A stretch of DNA of 64,000 bases, from the NCBI GenBank assembly GCA_965221735.1, contig OZ244910.1, positions 1,054,001 through 1,118,000 of the forward strand, given 5' to 3'. The notes under the pieces are model-generated. The model was not told where the DNA came from and made no database searches. It saw nothing but the letters and a program-made list of their open reading frames with translations. This document shows, piece after piece, positions 24,321 through 32,378 of the stretch (position 1 is its first letter; every line of letters begins with the position of its first letter). The DNA is from UBA2991 sp965221735 (lineage in GTDB: Bacteria > Chloroflexota > Dehalococcoidia > Tepidiformales > Tepidiformaceae). Made by a program: the position numbers and the translations under genes.

Positions 24321-27300
24321 ATGGAAGAACTGTTCGGCGTCTCCATGAACACGATCGCCGGGGTGGTGGTGGCAATCACCGCCTTCATCTTCCTGCTGCT
24401 GGCCTTCGTGGCGGTGCGCAACCCCGTGATGTTCAAGACGGGCCTGCGCAACATCCCCCGCCGGCGCGCCCAGACCACGCTCATCATCTTCGGCCTGATG
24501 CTGGCGACCGTGATCATGACCGTCGCCTTCGGCACGGGCGACACCGTGTCGAGCACCGTCACCGACGACATCTACGAGCTCACCGGCGAGACCGACATGC
24601 TCATCGTCTGGGATGAGGAAGGCAGCCCGCGCCCCGAGGACGAGCGTGTCATTCCCCTCGAGGAGGTTGCCGCCTGGGAGGAGCGATTCGCCGACGACCC
24701 CGACATCGACGGCTTCCTGCCGATCCTCCTGGAGACGCTCCCCGTCATCAACACGGCCACCGGGTTGAACGAGGCCGGCGCCACCATCGTCGCCTACGAC
24801 ACCGAGGCGGCAGGGCCGTTTGGCTCGCTCCGGGACCTTGACGGGAACGTGGTCACGGTCAGCGGCAACGAGATCGTCGTCAACGAAGACCTTGCCGGCG
24901 AGATCGATGCGGAGGTCGGGCAGACGCTCGTGCTGCTCCTTGGCGGCTACCCGGTCGAGGTCGTCGTCTCGGCGATCGCGCCCAACAGCTTCCTCAGCGG
25001 CACCTTCAACGTCGGCGCCTCCGAGTTCCCGGGTGGCACGGTCAGCTTCGACTTCCTCTCCGAGATCCTCGAGTTGGACGGGATTGCCTATGCCGTCGTC
25101 GTTACGAACGCGGGCGGCGTGCGCGACGGGCTGGAGCGCTCCGATGTGGTGGAGGAGAAGCTCAACGAGGTCATCGACGGCACGCCGTATGAGGTCCAAC
25201 CGCTGAAGAAGGACGCGATCGAGATCGCGAAGCTGGTTGGCAGCCTCTTCACCACCATCTTCATCATCTTCGGGCTCTTCTCGATCGCCGCCGGCATCCT
25301 CCTCATCTTCCTCATCTTCATCATGCTCGCGGCCGAGCGGAAGCCGGAGATGGGCATGGCCCGCGCGGTCGGCGCCAAGCGCCGCCACCTCGTCGAGTCC
25401 TTCCTCGCCGAGGGCATGGGCTACGACCTCGGCGCCGCCATCGTCGGCCTCGTGGCGGGCGTCTTCGTGACGTTCGGCATGGTCGCGCTCATCAACGCCT
25501 TCGCCGAATCGGGCCTGGGGCTGGAGCTGCGGACGAACCTCACGCCGCGCAGCCTCGTCGTCGCCTTCTGCCTGGGCGTGATCTCGACCTTCATCATCAT
25601 CTTCCTCGCGGCGGTGCGCGCGAGCCGTCTCAACATCGTCTCCGCCATCCGCGACCTGCCCGAGCCAATCGCCATGAATCCGGAGGCAGCCACCTGGCGC
25701 GGCTACGCACGCGCGGTGCTCAACGCAGCGGTTGCCGGCGGCGCCATCGCCGTCAGCGTGTTCGCGCTCTACCGGCTCCCGGACCTTGCGCCCCTGCTCA
25801 CGATCGCCCTGATCTTCGGGCTCATCGGTCCCTACGTGTACGTCCTGCGCCGGCACAACTTCGGCGCGCCCCGCCACGAGCGTATCGCCGGACAGCGCAT
25901 ACCCCTCTGGCCGTTCCTGCTCGTCCCCCTCATCCCCTTCTACCTCGTCGCCCTCCTCATCGTTCGCATCATGCGCGACCGCGATCCGACCGTCGGCCTC
26001 CCGCTCATCGTCCTCGGCATCCTCGTGCCGCCCGTCGGACTGTTCCTGGTGGCCTCCCAGGATCGCGATCGTCCCATCGCCTGGGGAGCCGGATTTGGGG
26101 TCGTGGGGCTGGGCCTCGCCGCCCTCTTCATGGAGTGGGCCTTCTCCTCCGACAGCTACTTCTTCTTCGCCGCCGGCATCTCGCTGGCCTTCGGCTGGGC
26201 GGCCTTCACGCTCCGTTACTTCCGCATGCAGGAGCGTGTCTCGTTCACGATCCTTGCCGGCCTGCTGCTCGCCTTCTGGTACGTGTCGCCCGCCGGCGCG
26301 CTCGACTTCATCATCGGCGACCTCGAGGGCGGCCCCGAGCTCTTCTTCCTCAGCGGCATCGTCATGGTCGCCTGCGGCACCTTCCTCGTCGTCTACAACG
26401 CCGATATCCTGCTCCCGCCCATCGCCACCCTGGGGGCGCGGCTGGGACGCATCGTGCCCGCCGTCAAGACCGCCGTCGCCTACCCGCTCACGGCCCGCAT
26501 GCGCACCGGCATGACGATCATGATGATCGGCCTCATCACCTTCTCCCTCGTCATGTTCTCCACCGTCAACGACAACTTCGACAACATCTTCCTCTCCGAT
26601 GATGCGAAGGGCGGCTTCGACACGATCGTCTTCGTGAACAGCAACAACCGCACGGATGACCTTGTCGCGACGCTGCAGCAGAACGGCGTCGATACCACGC
26701 CCATCGTCGCCGTGAGCGAGCAGCGCATCGCCTCCGCGGGGGAGACGGAGATATTCGTCGATGCCCCGTCCGGTCCGGGCGTTGCCGGCACCTACACCGT
26801 CATCGGCGCCGACGCCGCCTTCTTCGCCACGAACGAGTTCGAGCTCAAGCGCCGCGCCGCCGGCTACGCGACTGACGAAGAGGTCTGGGCCGCGGTCGCC
26901 GCCGATCCCACCCTTGCCGTCATCCCCGGCAACCTGACCGGCGAGGGGGGCGACTTCTCCGAGTTCGACCTGCTCAGGCTCGACCCCGCGCTTGTGGGTG
27001 TGGGTTTCGAACCGTTCACCCTGCACCTCCACGCGCCCGGCACCGACCTCAACACCACCGTCACCGTCATCGGACAGATGGACGACCCCGCGGACATCTT
27101 CTGGACCGCCATCGTCGTGCAGCGCGACACCGTCGTCGCCGCCTTCCCCGACTCCGACTCCCAGCGCTTCGTCCTGAAGACCCGTGACGGGATCGATCAG
27201 GAGGCCTTCGCCAAGGCCATCGAGTCGGGCCTGCCCCAGGCCTCGGCCGAGTCGTTCCAGAAGTTGCTCGACGACCAGCGCGCCGCCTCGCAGGGCTTCC

Positions 27301-27701
27301 TCCTGCTCTTCCAGGGATTCATGGGGCTCGGCCTCATCATCGGCATCGCCGCCCTCGGCGTAATCGCCTTCCGCGCCGTCGTCGAGCGCCGCCAGCAGAT
27401 CGGCATGCTCCGCGCCATCGGCTACCAGCGCTCGATGGTCGCCCTCAGCTTCGTCTTCGAGTCAGGCTTCGTCGCCCTCTCCGGGATCATCCTGGGGGCC
27501 GTCCTCGGGGTCTCCCTCTCCTGGGTCCTCTTCACCTCGGGCGGCATCGGCGAGGCATCGGAGGGCGCGGACTTCATCGTTCCCTGGCTCCAACTTATCG
27601 TCATCTGCGGAATCGCCTTCGGAGCCTCGATGATCATGACCTGGTTCCCCGCCCAGAGCGCCTCGCGCGTCGCCGTCGCCGAGGCCCTCCGCTACGAATG
27701 A
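24321..27701 (+). CDS. very large FtsX/MacB-like ABC permease, 1126 aa
   Basis: Membrane subunit paired with the ATPase just upstream. It has two FtsX-type units. Unit one: helix at about 48-65, extracytoplasmic domain to about 300, then three helices (about 310-430). Unit two: helix near residue 725 (TGMTIMMIGLITFSL), soluble domain about 740-980, then helices to the C-terminus. Between them (about 465-715) lies an unusual block of roughly nine extra helices. The family moves lipoproteins, peptides or antibiotics or drives envelope remodelling; substrate unknown. Its stop overlaps the SDR start by four bases. Confidence 0.9.
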   Translation: MEELFGVSMNTIAGVVVAITAFIFLLLAFVAVRNPVMFKTGLRNIPRRRAQTTLIIFGLMLATVIMTVAFGTGDTVSSTVTDDIYELTGETDMLIVWDEEGSPRPEDERVIPLEEVAAWEERFADDPDIDGFLPILLETLPVINTATGLNEAGATIVAYDTEAAGPFGSLRDLDGNVVTVSGNEIVVNEDLAGEIDAEVGQTLVLLLGGYPVEVVVSAIAPNSFLSGTFNVGASEFPGGTVSFDFLSEILELDGIAYAVVVTNAGGVRDGLERSDVVEEKLNEVIDGTPYEVQPLKKDAIEIAKLVGSLFTTIFIIFGLFSIAAGILLIFLIFIMLAAERKPEMGMARAVGAKRRHLVESFLAEGMGYDLGAAIVGLVAGVFVTFGMVALINAFAESGLGLELRTNLTPRSLVVAFCLGVISTFIIIFLAAVRASRLNIVSAIRDLPEPIAMNPEAATWRGYARAVLNAAVAGGAIAVSVFALYRLPDLAPLLTIALIFGLIGPYVYVLRRHNFGAPRHERIAGQRIPLWPFLLVPLIPFYLVALLIVRIMRDRDPTVGLPLIVLGILVPPVGLFLVASQDRDRPIAWGAGFGVVGLGLAALFMEWAFSSDSYFFFAAGISLAFGWAAFTLRYFRMQERVSFTILAGLLLAFWYVSPAGALDFIIGDLEGGPELFFLSGIVMVACGTFLVVYNADILLPPIATLGARLGRIVPAVKTAVAYPLTARMRTGMTIMMIGLITFSLVMFSTVNDNFDNIFLSDDAKGGFDTIVFVNSNNRTDDLVATLQQNGVDTTPIVAVSEQRIASAGETEIFVDAPSGPGVAGTYTVIGADAAFFATNEFELKRRAAGYATDEEVWAAVAADPTLAVIPGNLTGEGGDFSEFDLLRLDPALVGVGFEPFTLHLHAPGTDLNTTVTVIGQMDDPADIFWTAIVVQRDTVVAAFPDSDSQRFVLKTRDGIDQEAFAKAIESGLPQASAESFQKLLDDQRAASQGFLLLFQGFMGLGLIIGIAALGVIAFRAVVERRQQIGMLRAIGYQRSMVALSFVFESGFVALSGIILGAVLGVSLSWVLFTSGGIGEASEGADFIVPWLQLIVICGIAFGASMIMTWFPAQSASRVAVAEALRYE

Positions 27702-28492
27702 GCGCGGCGAACGACCGCCCCGAGCTGCGCGGTACGCAGCTCTTCGACCTCACCGGGCGCGTCGCCATCATGACGGGCGCCGGGCGCGGCCTCGGCCGCA
27801 CGATGGCCCTCGCGCTGGCCGCCGCCGGCGCTGATCTGGCTCTTGCCAGCCGCACCGGCTCGGAGCTTGAGTCGCTTGTCGAAGAGGTGGAGGCGCTTGG
27901 CCGGCGCGCCATCGCCGTTCCCACCGACGTCACCTCCCCGGAGGCGTGCGAAGCGATGGTGGCCGCCGCCCTCGAGGGGCTCGGCCGGCTCGACATCCTC
28001 GTGAACAACGCCGGCACCAATGTTCGCAAGCCGGCCCTCGAGCTGACCCCGGACGAATTTGACTCTGTGCTCCAGGTCAACCTGAAGGGCTACTACAACG
28101 GCGCCCGGGCAGCGGGCGGCCACTTCGTCGCGCAGGGCTCCGGGAAGCTCATCAACGTCTCCAGCATCCTCGGCAGCGTCGCCCTGGCGAACCAGGCCGC
28201 CTACGCCTCCTCCAAGGGCGCCATCGACCAGCTCACGAAGGTGCTCGCGATCGAGTGGGCCGATGCCTCGGTCCAGGTCAACGGCCTCGCCCCGACCTAC
28301 TTCGAGACCGACCTGACCCGTCCCCTCTACGAGGACCCCGAGCGGAAGGCGTTCATCGAGGATCGCACGCCCATGGGCCGCTGGGGACAGCCGCACGAGC
28401 TGGCAGGCGCCGTCATCTTCCTCGCGAGCGACGCCAGCAACTTCGTGACCGGCCAGACGATCCTCGTCGACGGCGGCTGGACCGCCTGGTAG
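27698..28492 (+). CDS. short-chain dehydrogenase/reductase, 264 aa
   Basis: Classical NAD(P)-dependent SDR. The Rossmann motif is TGAGRGLG (TGxxxGxG) near residue 26, then NNAG near 103. The catalytic set is Ser of NVSSILGS, Tyr and Lys in AAYASSKGA near 168-172, and the C-terminal FVTGQTILVDGGWTAW is typical. Best overall resemblance is to gluconate 5-dehydrogenase-like or 3-oxoacyl reductase-like SDRs, but the substrate is not determined. Its start overlaps the exporter permease stop (ATGA), an unusual coupling. Confidence 0.9.
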   Translation: MSAANDRPELRGTQLFDLTGRVAIMTGAGRGLGRTMALALAAAGADLALASRTGSELESLVEEVEALGRRAIAVPTDVTSPEACEAMVAAALEGLGRLDILVNNAGTNVRKPALELTPDEFDSVLQVNLKGYYNGARAAGGHFVAQGSGKLINVSSILGSVALANQAAYASSKGAIDQLTKVLAIEWADASVQVNGLAPTYFETDLTRPLYEDPERKAFIEDRTPMGRWGQPHELAGAVIFLASDASNFVTGQTILVDGGWTAW

Positions 28493-28496
28493 CTCC

Positions 28497-28892
28497 CTAC
28501 GTTCCGCCGATCTGCGGCTCCCAGAAGGTGAAGAAGTACCCGTCCGGCCCCATGATCTGGCAGGTTCGCCCGGTCCCGTCGTCGTGCGGGCTCTGGATGG
28601 TGACGTAGCCCATCTCGATCGCCTTGCGATGTCGCGCGTCGACCGCGTCCACGCGCACCCGCACCTCTGCCCCGATGCCCCGCGCCGCCCCTTCGCTGGC
28701 GAGCGCCTCACGCCATGGATGGCCCGCATACGATTCATCCGAGTGCAGCTGGATCTGCGCGCCCTCCAGCGCAAGCGCCGCGAAGCCGGGGTGGCGTGTC
28801 TCCAGCGTCGCGCCGGCAACCTCGGTCAGGAACGCGGCAAAGCCGTTCAGGTCGGTCGCCCAGAGGACGATGCTGAGTGCCCCCTGCGACAT
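28497..28892 (-). CDS. VOC-family (glyoxalase-like) protein, 131 aa
   Basis: Single VOC unit pair: an opening strand (LSIVLWATDLNGFAAFLTEVAGA) and the closing CQIMGPDGYFFTFWEPQ near residue 115, where the D-P-x-G-type turn is seen as GPDGY. Reaction unknown. Last gene of the thiolase-like, DUF35, VOC operon; it begins five bases after the DUF35 stop. It converges with the SDR gene four bases away. Confidence 0.75.
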   Translation of the reverse strand: MSQGALSIVLWATDLNGFAAFLTEVAGATLETRHPGFAALALEGAQIQLHSDESYAGHPWREALASEGAARGIGAEVRVRVDAVDARHRKAIEMGYVTIQSPHDDGTGRTCQIMGPDGYFFTFWEPQIGGT

Positions 28893-28897
28893 GGGGG

Positions 28898-29311
28898 TCA
28901 GGCCACGGGGCGGAAGCGGGGGACGGGCGCCTCCCCTTCGTGCTCCCAGGCCACCTCGACCGCCATGCCGACGGCGATCTCGTCGTTCGGGACGCCGATG
29001 ATGTTCGCGGGCATGCGCGGCCCCTCGTCCAGCTCCACCACTGCGATGTTGTAGGGCAGGTCCGGCTCCCAGGCGGGGTGGTAGCGCTGGTGCATGATGC
29101 CGTACGTGTAGACGGTCCCGCGACCGCTGACCTCTTTCCAGGTGATCCCCTCGGCCAGGCAGGTGGGGCAAGTGGGGGACGTGGGGAGGCGCATCTCGCC
29201 GCACATGTCGCAGGTTGCGAGCAGCAGGCGGCCCTCTTCGCCGGCTGCGAAGAAGGGCTCCGTCAGCTCATCGGGCTGGGAGACGGGCTTCACGGGTGGG
29301 GTGTCGGCCAT
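28898..29311 (-). CDS. DUF35 OB-fold / zinc-ribbon acyl-CoA-associated protein, 137 aa
   Basis: Partner protein of thiolase-like enzymes. The N-terminal rubredoxin-like zinc ribbon is complete (CDMC near residue 34, then CPTC about 10 residues on), followed by the OB fold (GRGTVYTYGIMHQRYHP and AVVELDEGPRMPANIIG). In steroid side-chain catabolism such DUF35 domains bind and activate the Ltp2 aldolase; in archaea they bridge thiolase and HMG-CoA synthase. It lies 11 bases after the thiolase-like gene, so the two probably form one complex. ATG at 29311 follows the thiolase stop. Confidence 0.88.
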   Translation of the reverse strand: MADTPPVKPVSQPDELTEPFFAAGEEGRLLLATCDMCGEMRLPTSPTCPTCLAEGITWKEVSGRGTVYTYGIMHQRYHPAWEPDLPYNIAVVELDEGPRMPANIIGVPNDEIAVGMAVEVAWEHEGEAPVPRFRPVA

Positions 29312-29322
29312 CGCGTTCCGCC

Positions 29323-30513
29323 TCAGTTCGCGTGCGGGCTCAGGATGAGCGAGGCGTGGTAGCTCAGCGCCCCCCCGTTGCCCGTCGAGAGGATGAGGTC
29401 GTTCTTCTCGACCTGGCGCTCCCCGCCCTGGCCGCGGCCCTGGATGATCGCTTCGCTCAGCGGCGTCATGCCCCACATGTAGTACGCGGAGAGCTGCCCG
29501 CCGCCCGTGTTCGTCGGCAGCGAGCCCCCCGGACCGAGCTTGCCGTCCTCAACGAAGGCGCCGCCCTCGCCCTTCTCGCAGAAGCCATAGTCCTCCAGCG
29601 TCACGAGCACCGTGTAGGTGTAGCAGTCGTACAGCTCGCAGACATCGATGTCCCCGGGGCCGACGCCGGCCATGCGGAACACCGTCTCCGCGGCCAACCG
29701 CGCGCCCGTCTCCGTCTCCGGGGAGTCGCCGGCGCGACGGCTGTCGCCCGGATGTCCCTGGCCCATGCCATGGACGTACACGGGCGGCTGCGGCATGTCC
29801 TTCGCTTCGTCCGGCGGGCTCACGATTACCGCGACCGCTCCGTTCGAGACAAGGCAGCAGTCGAGCAGGTGCAGCGGCTCCACGATCCAGCGCGAGGCGT
29901 GGTACTCCTCCAGCGTGAGCGGATCGCGCATCTTCGCGTGCGGGTTCATCGTTGCCCACGAGCGCTCCGCCACGGCTATCGCCCCGAGCTGATCCTGCGT
30001 GGTGCCGTAGAGCGACATGTGCCGCCGGGCGGCCAGCGCGTACGAGGTGTTCGCCCCGAAGTGTCCCGCCCCGGCCGAGAGCCCGAGGATGCCGGTCGGG
30101 CCCGCCCGGCGGCCGGCATTGCCGTAAGCCGCCGCCGAGGAGCCCCCCTGTTGCAGGGGCGCGTCGGCGAACACGCAGATCACATGCCTGGCCATGCCCG
30201 CGTCGATCGCCATCGTCGCGTACTGGACCATCTGCGCCGCTGTCGAACCGGCCGCGTTCATGTGGTTCAGGAGGCGGAGGTTGCCCATTCCCAGGGCGTT
30301 CTGGAGCTGCAGGCTCACGCCCTGGCCGGAAAACCCCGTGATGCCGGCGTTGATGAGCAGGCCGTCGATGTCGGACTTCTCAAGCCCGGCGTCGGCGATG
30401 GCGAGGCGCACGGCGTCGACCGCGAAGTCGGTCGAGCTCTTGCCGTAGATGCGCCCCATGGGCGTGATGCCGAGACCGGTGATGGCGGCCGCGCCGCGCA
30501 GTCGATGTGCCAT
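29323..30513 (-). CDS. thiolase-fold lipid-transfer-type protein, probable Ltp2-like aldolase, 396 aa
   Basis: Thiolase superfamily, SCP-x/lipid-transfer branch. The thiolase nucleophilic Cys is absent: the equivalent site reads M-N86-A-A-G-S-T, with Asn in its place. The usual HDCF motif reads Y-D-C-Y (CELYDCYTYTVLV, near residue 275), and the late CGG-type region reads NTGGGQLSAYYMWGM. Cys loss and tyrosines at these sites are what is seen in Ltp2-type retro-aldolases acting on acyl-CoA side chains, which also need a DUF35 partner, here encoded next door. Thus C-C cleavage is likelier than thiolysis (inference). ATG at 30513 is preceded by a leaderless-type TAGAAT box. Confidence 0.85.
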   Translation of the reverse strand: MAHRLRGAAAITGLGITPMGRIYGKSSTDFAVDAVRLAIADAGLEKSDIDGLLINAGITGFSGQGVSLQLQNALGMGNLRLLNHMNAAGSTAAQMVQYATMAIDAGMARHVICVFADAPLQQGGSSAAAYGNAGRRAGPTGILGLSAGAGHFGANTSYALAARRHMSLYGTTQDQLGAIAVAERSWATMNPHAKMRDPLTLEEYHASRWIVEPLHLLDCCLVSNGAVAVIVSPPDEAKDMPQPPVYVHGMGQGHPGDSRRAGDSPETETGARLAAETVFRMAGVGPGDIDVCELYDCYTYTVLVTLEDYGFCEKGEGGAFVEDGKLGPGGSLPTNTGGGQLSAYYMWGMTPLSEAIIQGRGQGGERQVEKNDLILSTGNGGALSYHASLILSPHAN

Positions 30514-30520
30514 GGCGGCG

Positions 30521-30526
30521 ATTCTA
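30521..30526 (-). promoter_or_regulatory. -10 box, probable leaderless promoter of the thiolase-like/DUF35/VOC operon
   Basis: TAGAAT on the minus strand preceded by GC, seven bases before the ATG at 30513; no Shine-Dalgarno. Confidence 0.55.
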
Positions 30527-30557
30527 GCGCAGGCCCTTCCGGGGTGCCGCCCGCCGG

Positions 30558-31283
30558 CTAGAAGCGGTAGGTCTCGTAGTCCTTCGCGACCACCGTGCGG
30601 GCCAGGTCCGTCTCCACGTCCGGCGTGACGTGCGTGAGCACGAGCTTCGCCGTCTCGGAGAGGGCTGCGTGGACCTCCGGGATGTCGTCCACCAGGTTCA
30701 TGTGAATCGGAATCGGAATGTCGCGCGAGGCGCACTCGGCCACGAGCACGTCCGCTTCCCGCGCCAGGTCGCGGACGGCGTCGCAGAGGCGCGTATCGCC
30801 CGTGTAGGCGAAGCGCTCGCCCTCGAGCCGGGCGTGGTACCCGAGGTTGAGCGAGAGCCGGTCGTCGTGCTGTACCGCCACCGCCTCGACCGTGAGGTTC
30901 CCCACCGTGGCCGAGTCGCCGGCCGCGACCTCCCGCCACTCGATCCCGAAGTCGCTCTCGAACAGGCCCGGATAGACCGTCCCGCCGATCTCGCGCGCCA
31001 GCCGCTCCGTCTCCGGCGGCCCCACGATCGTGACCGGCGTCTGGCGCCCCTGGTGCTTCCAGTGCAGCAGCAGGAAGGGCAGGCCGAGGAAGTGGTCGCC
31101 GTGGTGGTGGCTCAAGACCACCGCCTCGACCGCGTTCGGGTCGGCCTCGACACGATGCAGCGACATGAGCGCCGTCGGCGGCGCCTCGAAGAGGTAGCGC
31201 CCGTTCGCGAGGAAGCCGTTCCAGCAGAGGCCGCCCGCCGCGAACGCGTTCCCCGTGCCGATGAAGGTCAGGTCGAGCGGCAT
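30558..31283 (-). CDS. metallo-beta-lactamase-fold hydrolase, RNase Z-like, 241 aa
   Basis: MBL-fold enzyme with the metal motif VLSHHHGDHFLGLP near residue 63, the second-ligand region AYTGDTRLCDAV near 165 and the third VLTHVTP near 217. The GTGNAFAAGGLCWNG opening resembles the RNase Z/ElaC and phosphodiesterase-like branch. The flexible arm of true tRNase Z is not evident, so a phosphodiesterase or other hydrolase is equally possible. ATG at 31283 follows a leaderless-type TAGGAT box. It is divergent from argC with about 70 bases between. Confidence 0.85.
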   Translation of the reverse strand: MPLDLTFIGTGNAFAAGGLCWNGFLANGRYLFEAPPTALMSLHRVEADPNAVEAVVLSHHHGDHFLGLPFLLLHWKHQGRQTPVTIVGPPETERLAREIGGTVYPGLFESDFGIEWREVAAGDSATVGNLTVEAVAVQHDDRLSLNLGYHARLEGERFAYTGDTRLCDAVRDLAREADVLVAECASRDIPIPIHMNLVDDIPEVHAALSETAKLVLTHVTPDVETDLARTVVAKDYETYRF

Positions 31284-31290
31284 GTCCGGC

Positions 31291-31296
31291 ATCCTA
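31291..31296 (-). promoter_or_regulatory. -10 box, probable leaderless promoter of the MBL-fold gene
   Basis: TAGGAT on the minus strand, seven bases before the ATG at 31283. Confidence 0.5.
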
Positions 31297-31340
31297 CCGA
31301 GCCTGCGTGACGTGCGTTCGCGCATGCCCGCAACAGGCGA

Positions 31341-31346
31341 GACAAT
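31341..31346 (+). promoter_or_regulatory. -10 box, probable leaderless promoter of the arginine operon
   Basis: GACAAT, six bases before the argC ATG at 31353; no Shine-Dalgarno in GCGGAT. It shares about 45 bases with the divergent MBL promoter. I saw no clear ARG box. Confidence 0.45.
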
Positions 31347-31352
31347 GCGGAT

Positions 31353-32378
31353 ATGACGGTTCGGGCAGGCATCATCAATGTCACCGGCTTCGCGGGGATG
31401 GAAGCGGCGCGCCTGCTCTGGAACCATCCCGAGGCCGAGCTGGTCGCGGCGACGGGCCGCTCCCTCGCCGGGCAGAAGCTGGGTGAGGCCTTCCCCCACC
31501 TCGCCGCCTACGCCGATTTCCCCATCACGAGCGAGATCGAGACTGGGGTCGATGTCGTCTTCTCCGCGCTGCCCACCGGCGCGAGCGCCGAGGCCTGCGC
31601 CCCGCTCGTCGAGCAGGGCGTGCGCGTCATCGACATCGCCGCCGATTTCCGCCTGCGCGAAGCCGCGGTGTTTGCGCAGTGGTTCGGGGCCGAGCACCCC
31701 GCTCCGGGCCTCCTCGGCCGCGCCGTCTACGGCCTCGCCGAGCTGTACGCGACCGACATCGCCGGCGCCGACCTCGTCGCGAACCCCGGCTGCTACCCCG
31801 CTGCTACCATCCTCGCCCTTGCGCCCGCCGTCGCGGCCGGCATCGTCGAGCCGCGCGTGTTCGTCGATGCCAAGTCCGGCATCTCCGGCGCGGGCCGGGG
31901 CACGGGCGGCGGCTTCAGCTACAGCGACGTGAACGAGGACGTCTCCGCCTACCGCGTCGCGAACCACAACCACCAGCCGGAGATGGCGCAGGAGCTCTCG
32001 CGGCTGCGCGAAGGCCCGGAGGTCGCGGTCACCTTCGTGCCCCACCTCGTCCCGATGACGCGCGGCATCCACTCGACCTGCTACGCCCCCCTTGCGGAGG
32101 ATGTGTCGCCCGCGCAGGCGCTCGCCCTCTACCGCGATTTCTACGCCGATGCGCCCTTCACCTCCGTGACCGACGCGCCCCCGCACACGAAGCACACCTA
32201 CGGCAGTAACGACTGCCTTGTGCACCCGACCGTCGACGAGCGTAACGGCGCCCTCGTGGCAGTGGGCGTGCTCGACAACCTCATGAAGGGCGCCGCCGGC
32301 AGCGCCATCGAGAACATGAACCTCATGTTCGGCCTGCCCCAGCAGGCGGGCCTCGATCGCCCGGCCCTCTACCCGTGA
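31353..32378 (+). CDS. argC: N-acetyl-gamma-glutamyl-phosphate reductase, 341 aa
   Basis: NADPH-dependent third step of arginine synthesis. The Rossmann entry is VTGFAGMEAARLL near residue 10. The catalytic Cys is C147 in ANPGCYPAA, and the family's HTKHTYGSNDC and HNHQPEM segments are present, with a His near 205 as the likely base. Length is normal. First gene of the arg operon; it overlaps argJ by four bases (GTGA). Confidence 0.96.
   Translation: MTVRAGIINVTGFAGMEAARLLWNHPEAELVAATGRSLAGQKLGEAFPHLAAYADFPITSEIETGVDVVFSALPTGASAEACAPLVEQGVRVIDIAADFRLREAAVFAQWFGAEHPAPGLLGRAVYGLAELYATDIAGADLVANPGCYPAATILALAPAVAAGIVEPRVFVDAKSGISGAGRGTGGGFSYSDVNEDVSAYRVANHNHQPEMAQELSRLREGPEVAVTFVPHLVPMTRGIHSTCYAPLAEDVSPAQALALYRDFYADAPFTSVTDAPPHTKHTYGSNDCLVHPTVDERNGALVAVGVLDNLMKGAAGSAIENMNLMFGLPQQAGLDRPALYP

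Noticed and set aside
23445..27032. 1195-codon open frame antisense to the ABC permease
   Set aside because: It lies wholly opposite genes with clear domain motifs; its protein is a charged His/Gly/Asp/Glu-rich string without folds. Long antisense frames are expected in high-G+C DNA.
29323..30513. Ordinary acetyl-CoA acetyltransferase
   Set aside because: The nucleophilic Cys is replaced by Asn and the HDCF His by Tyr, so thiolysis is unlikely.
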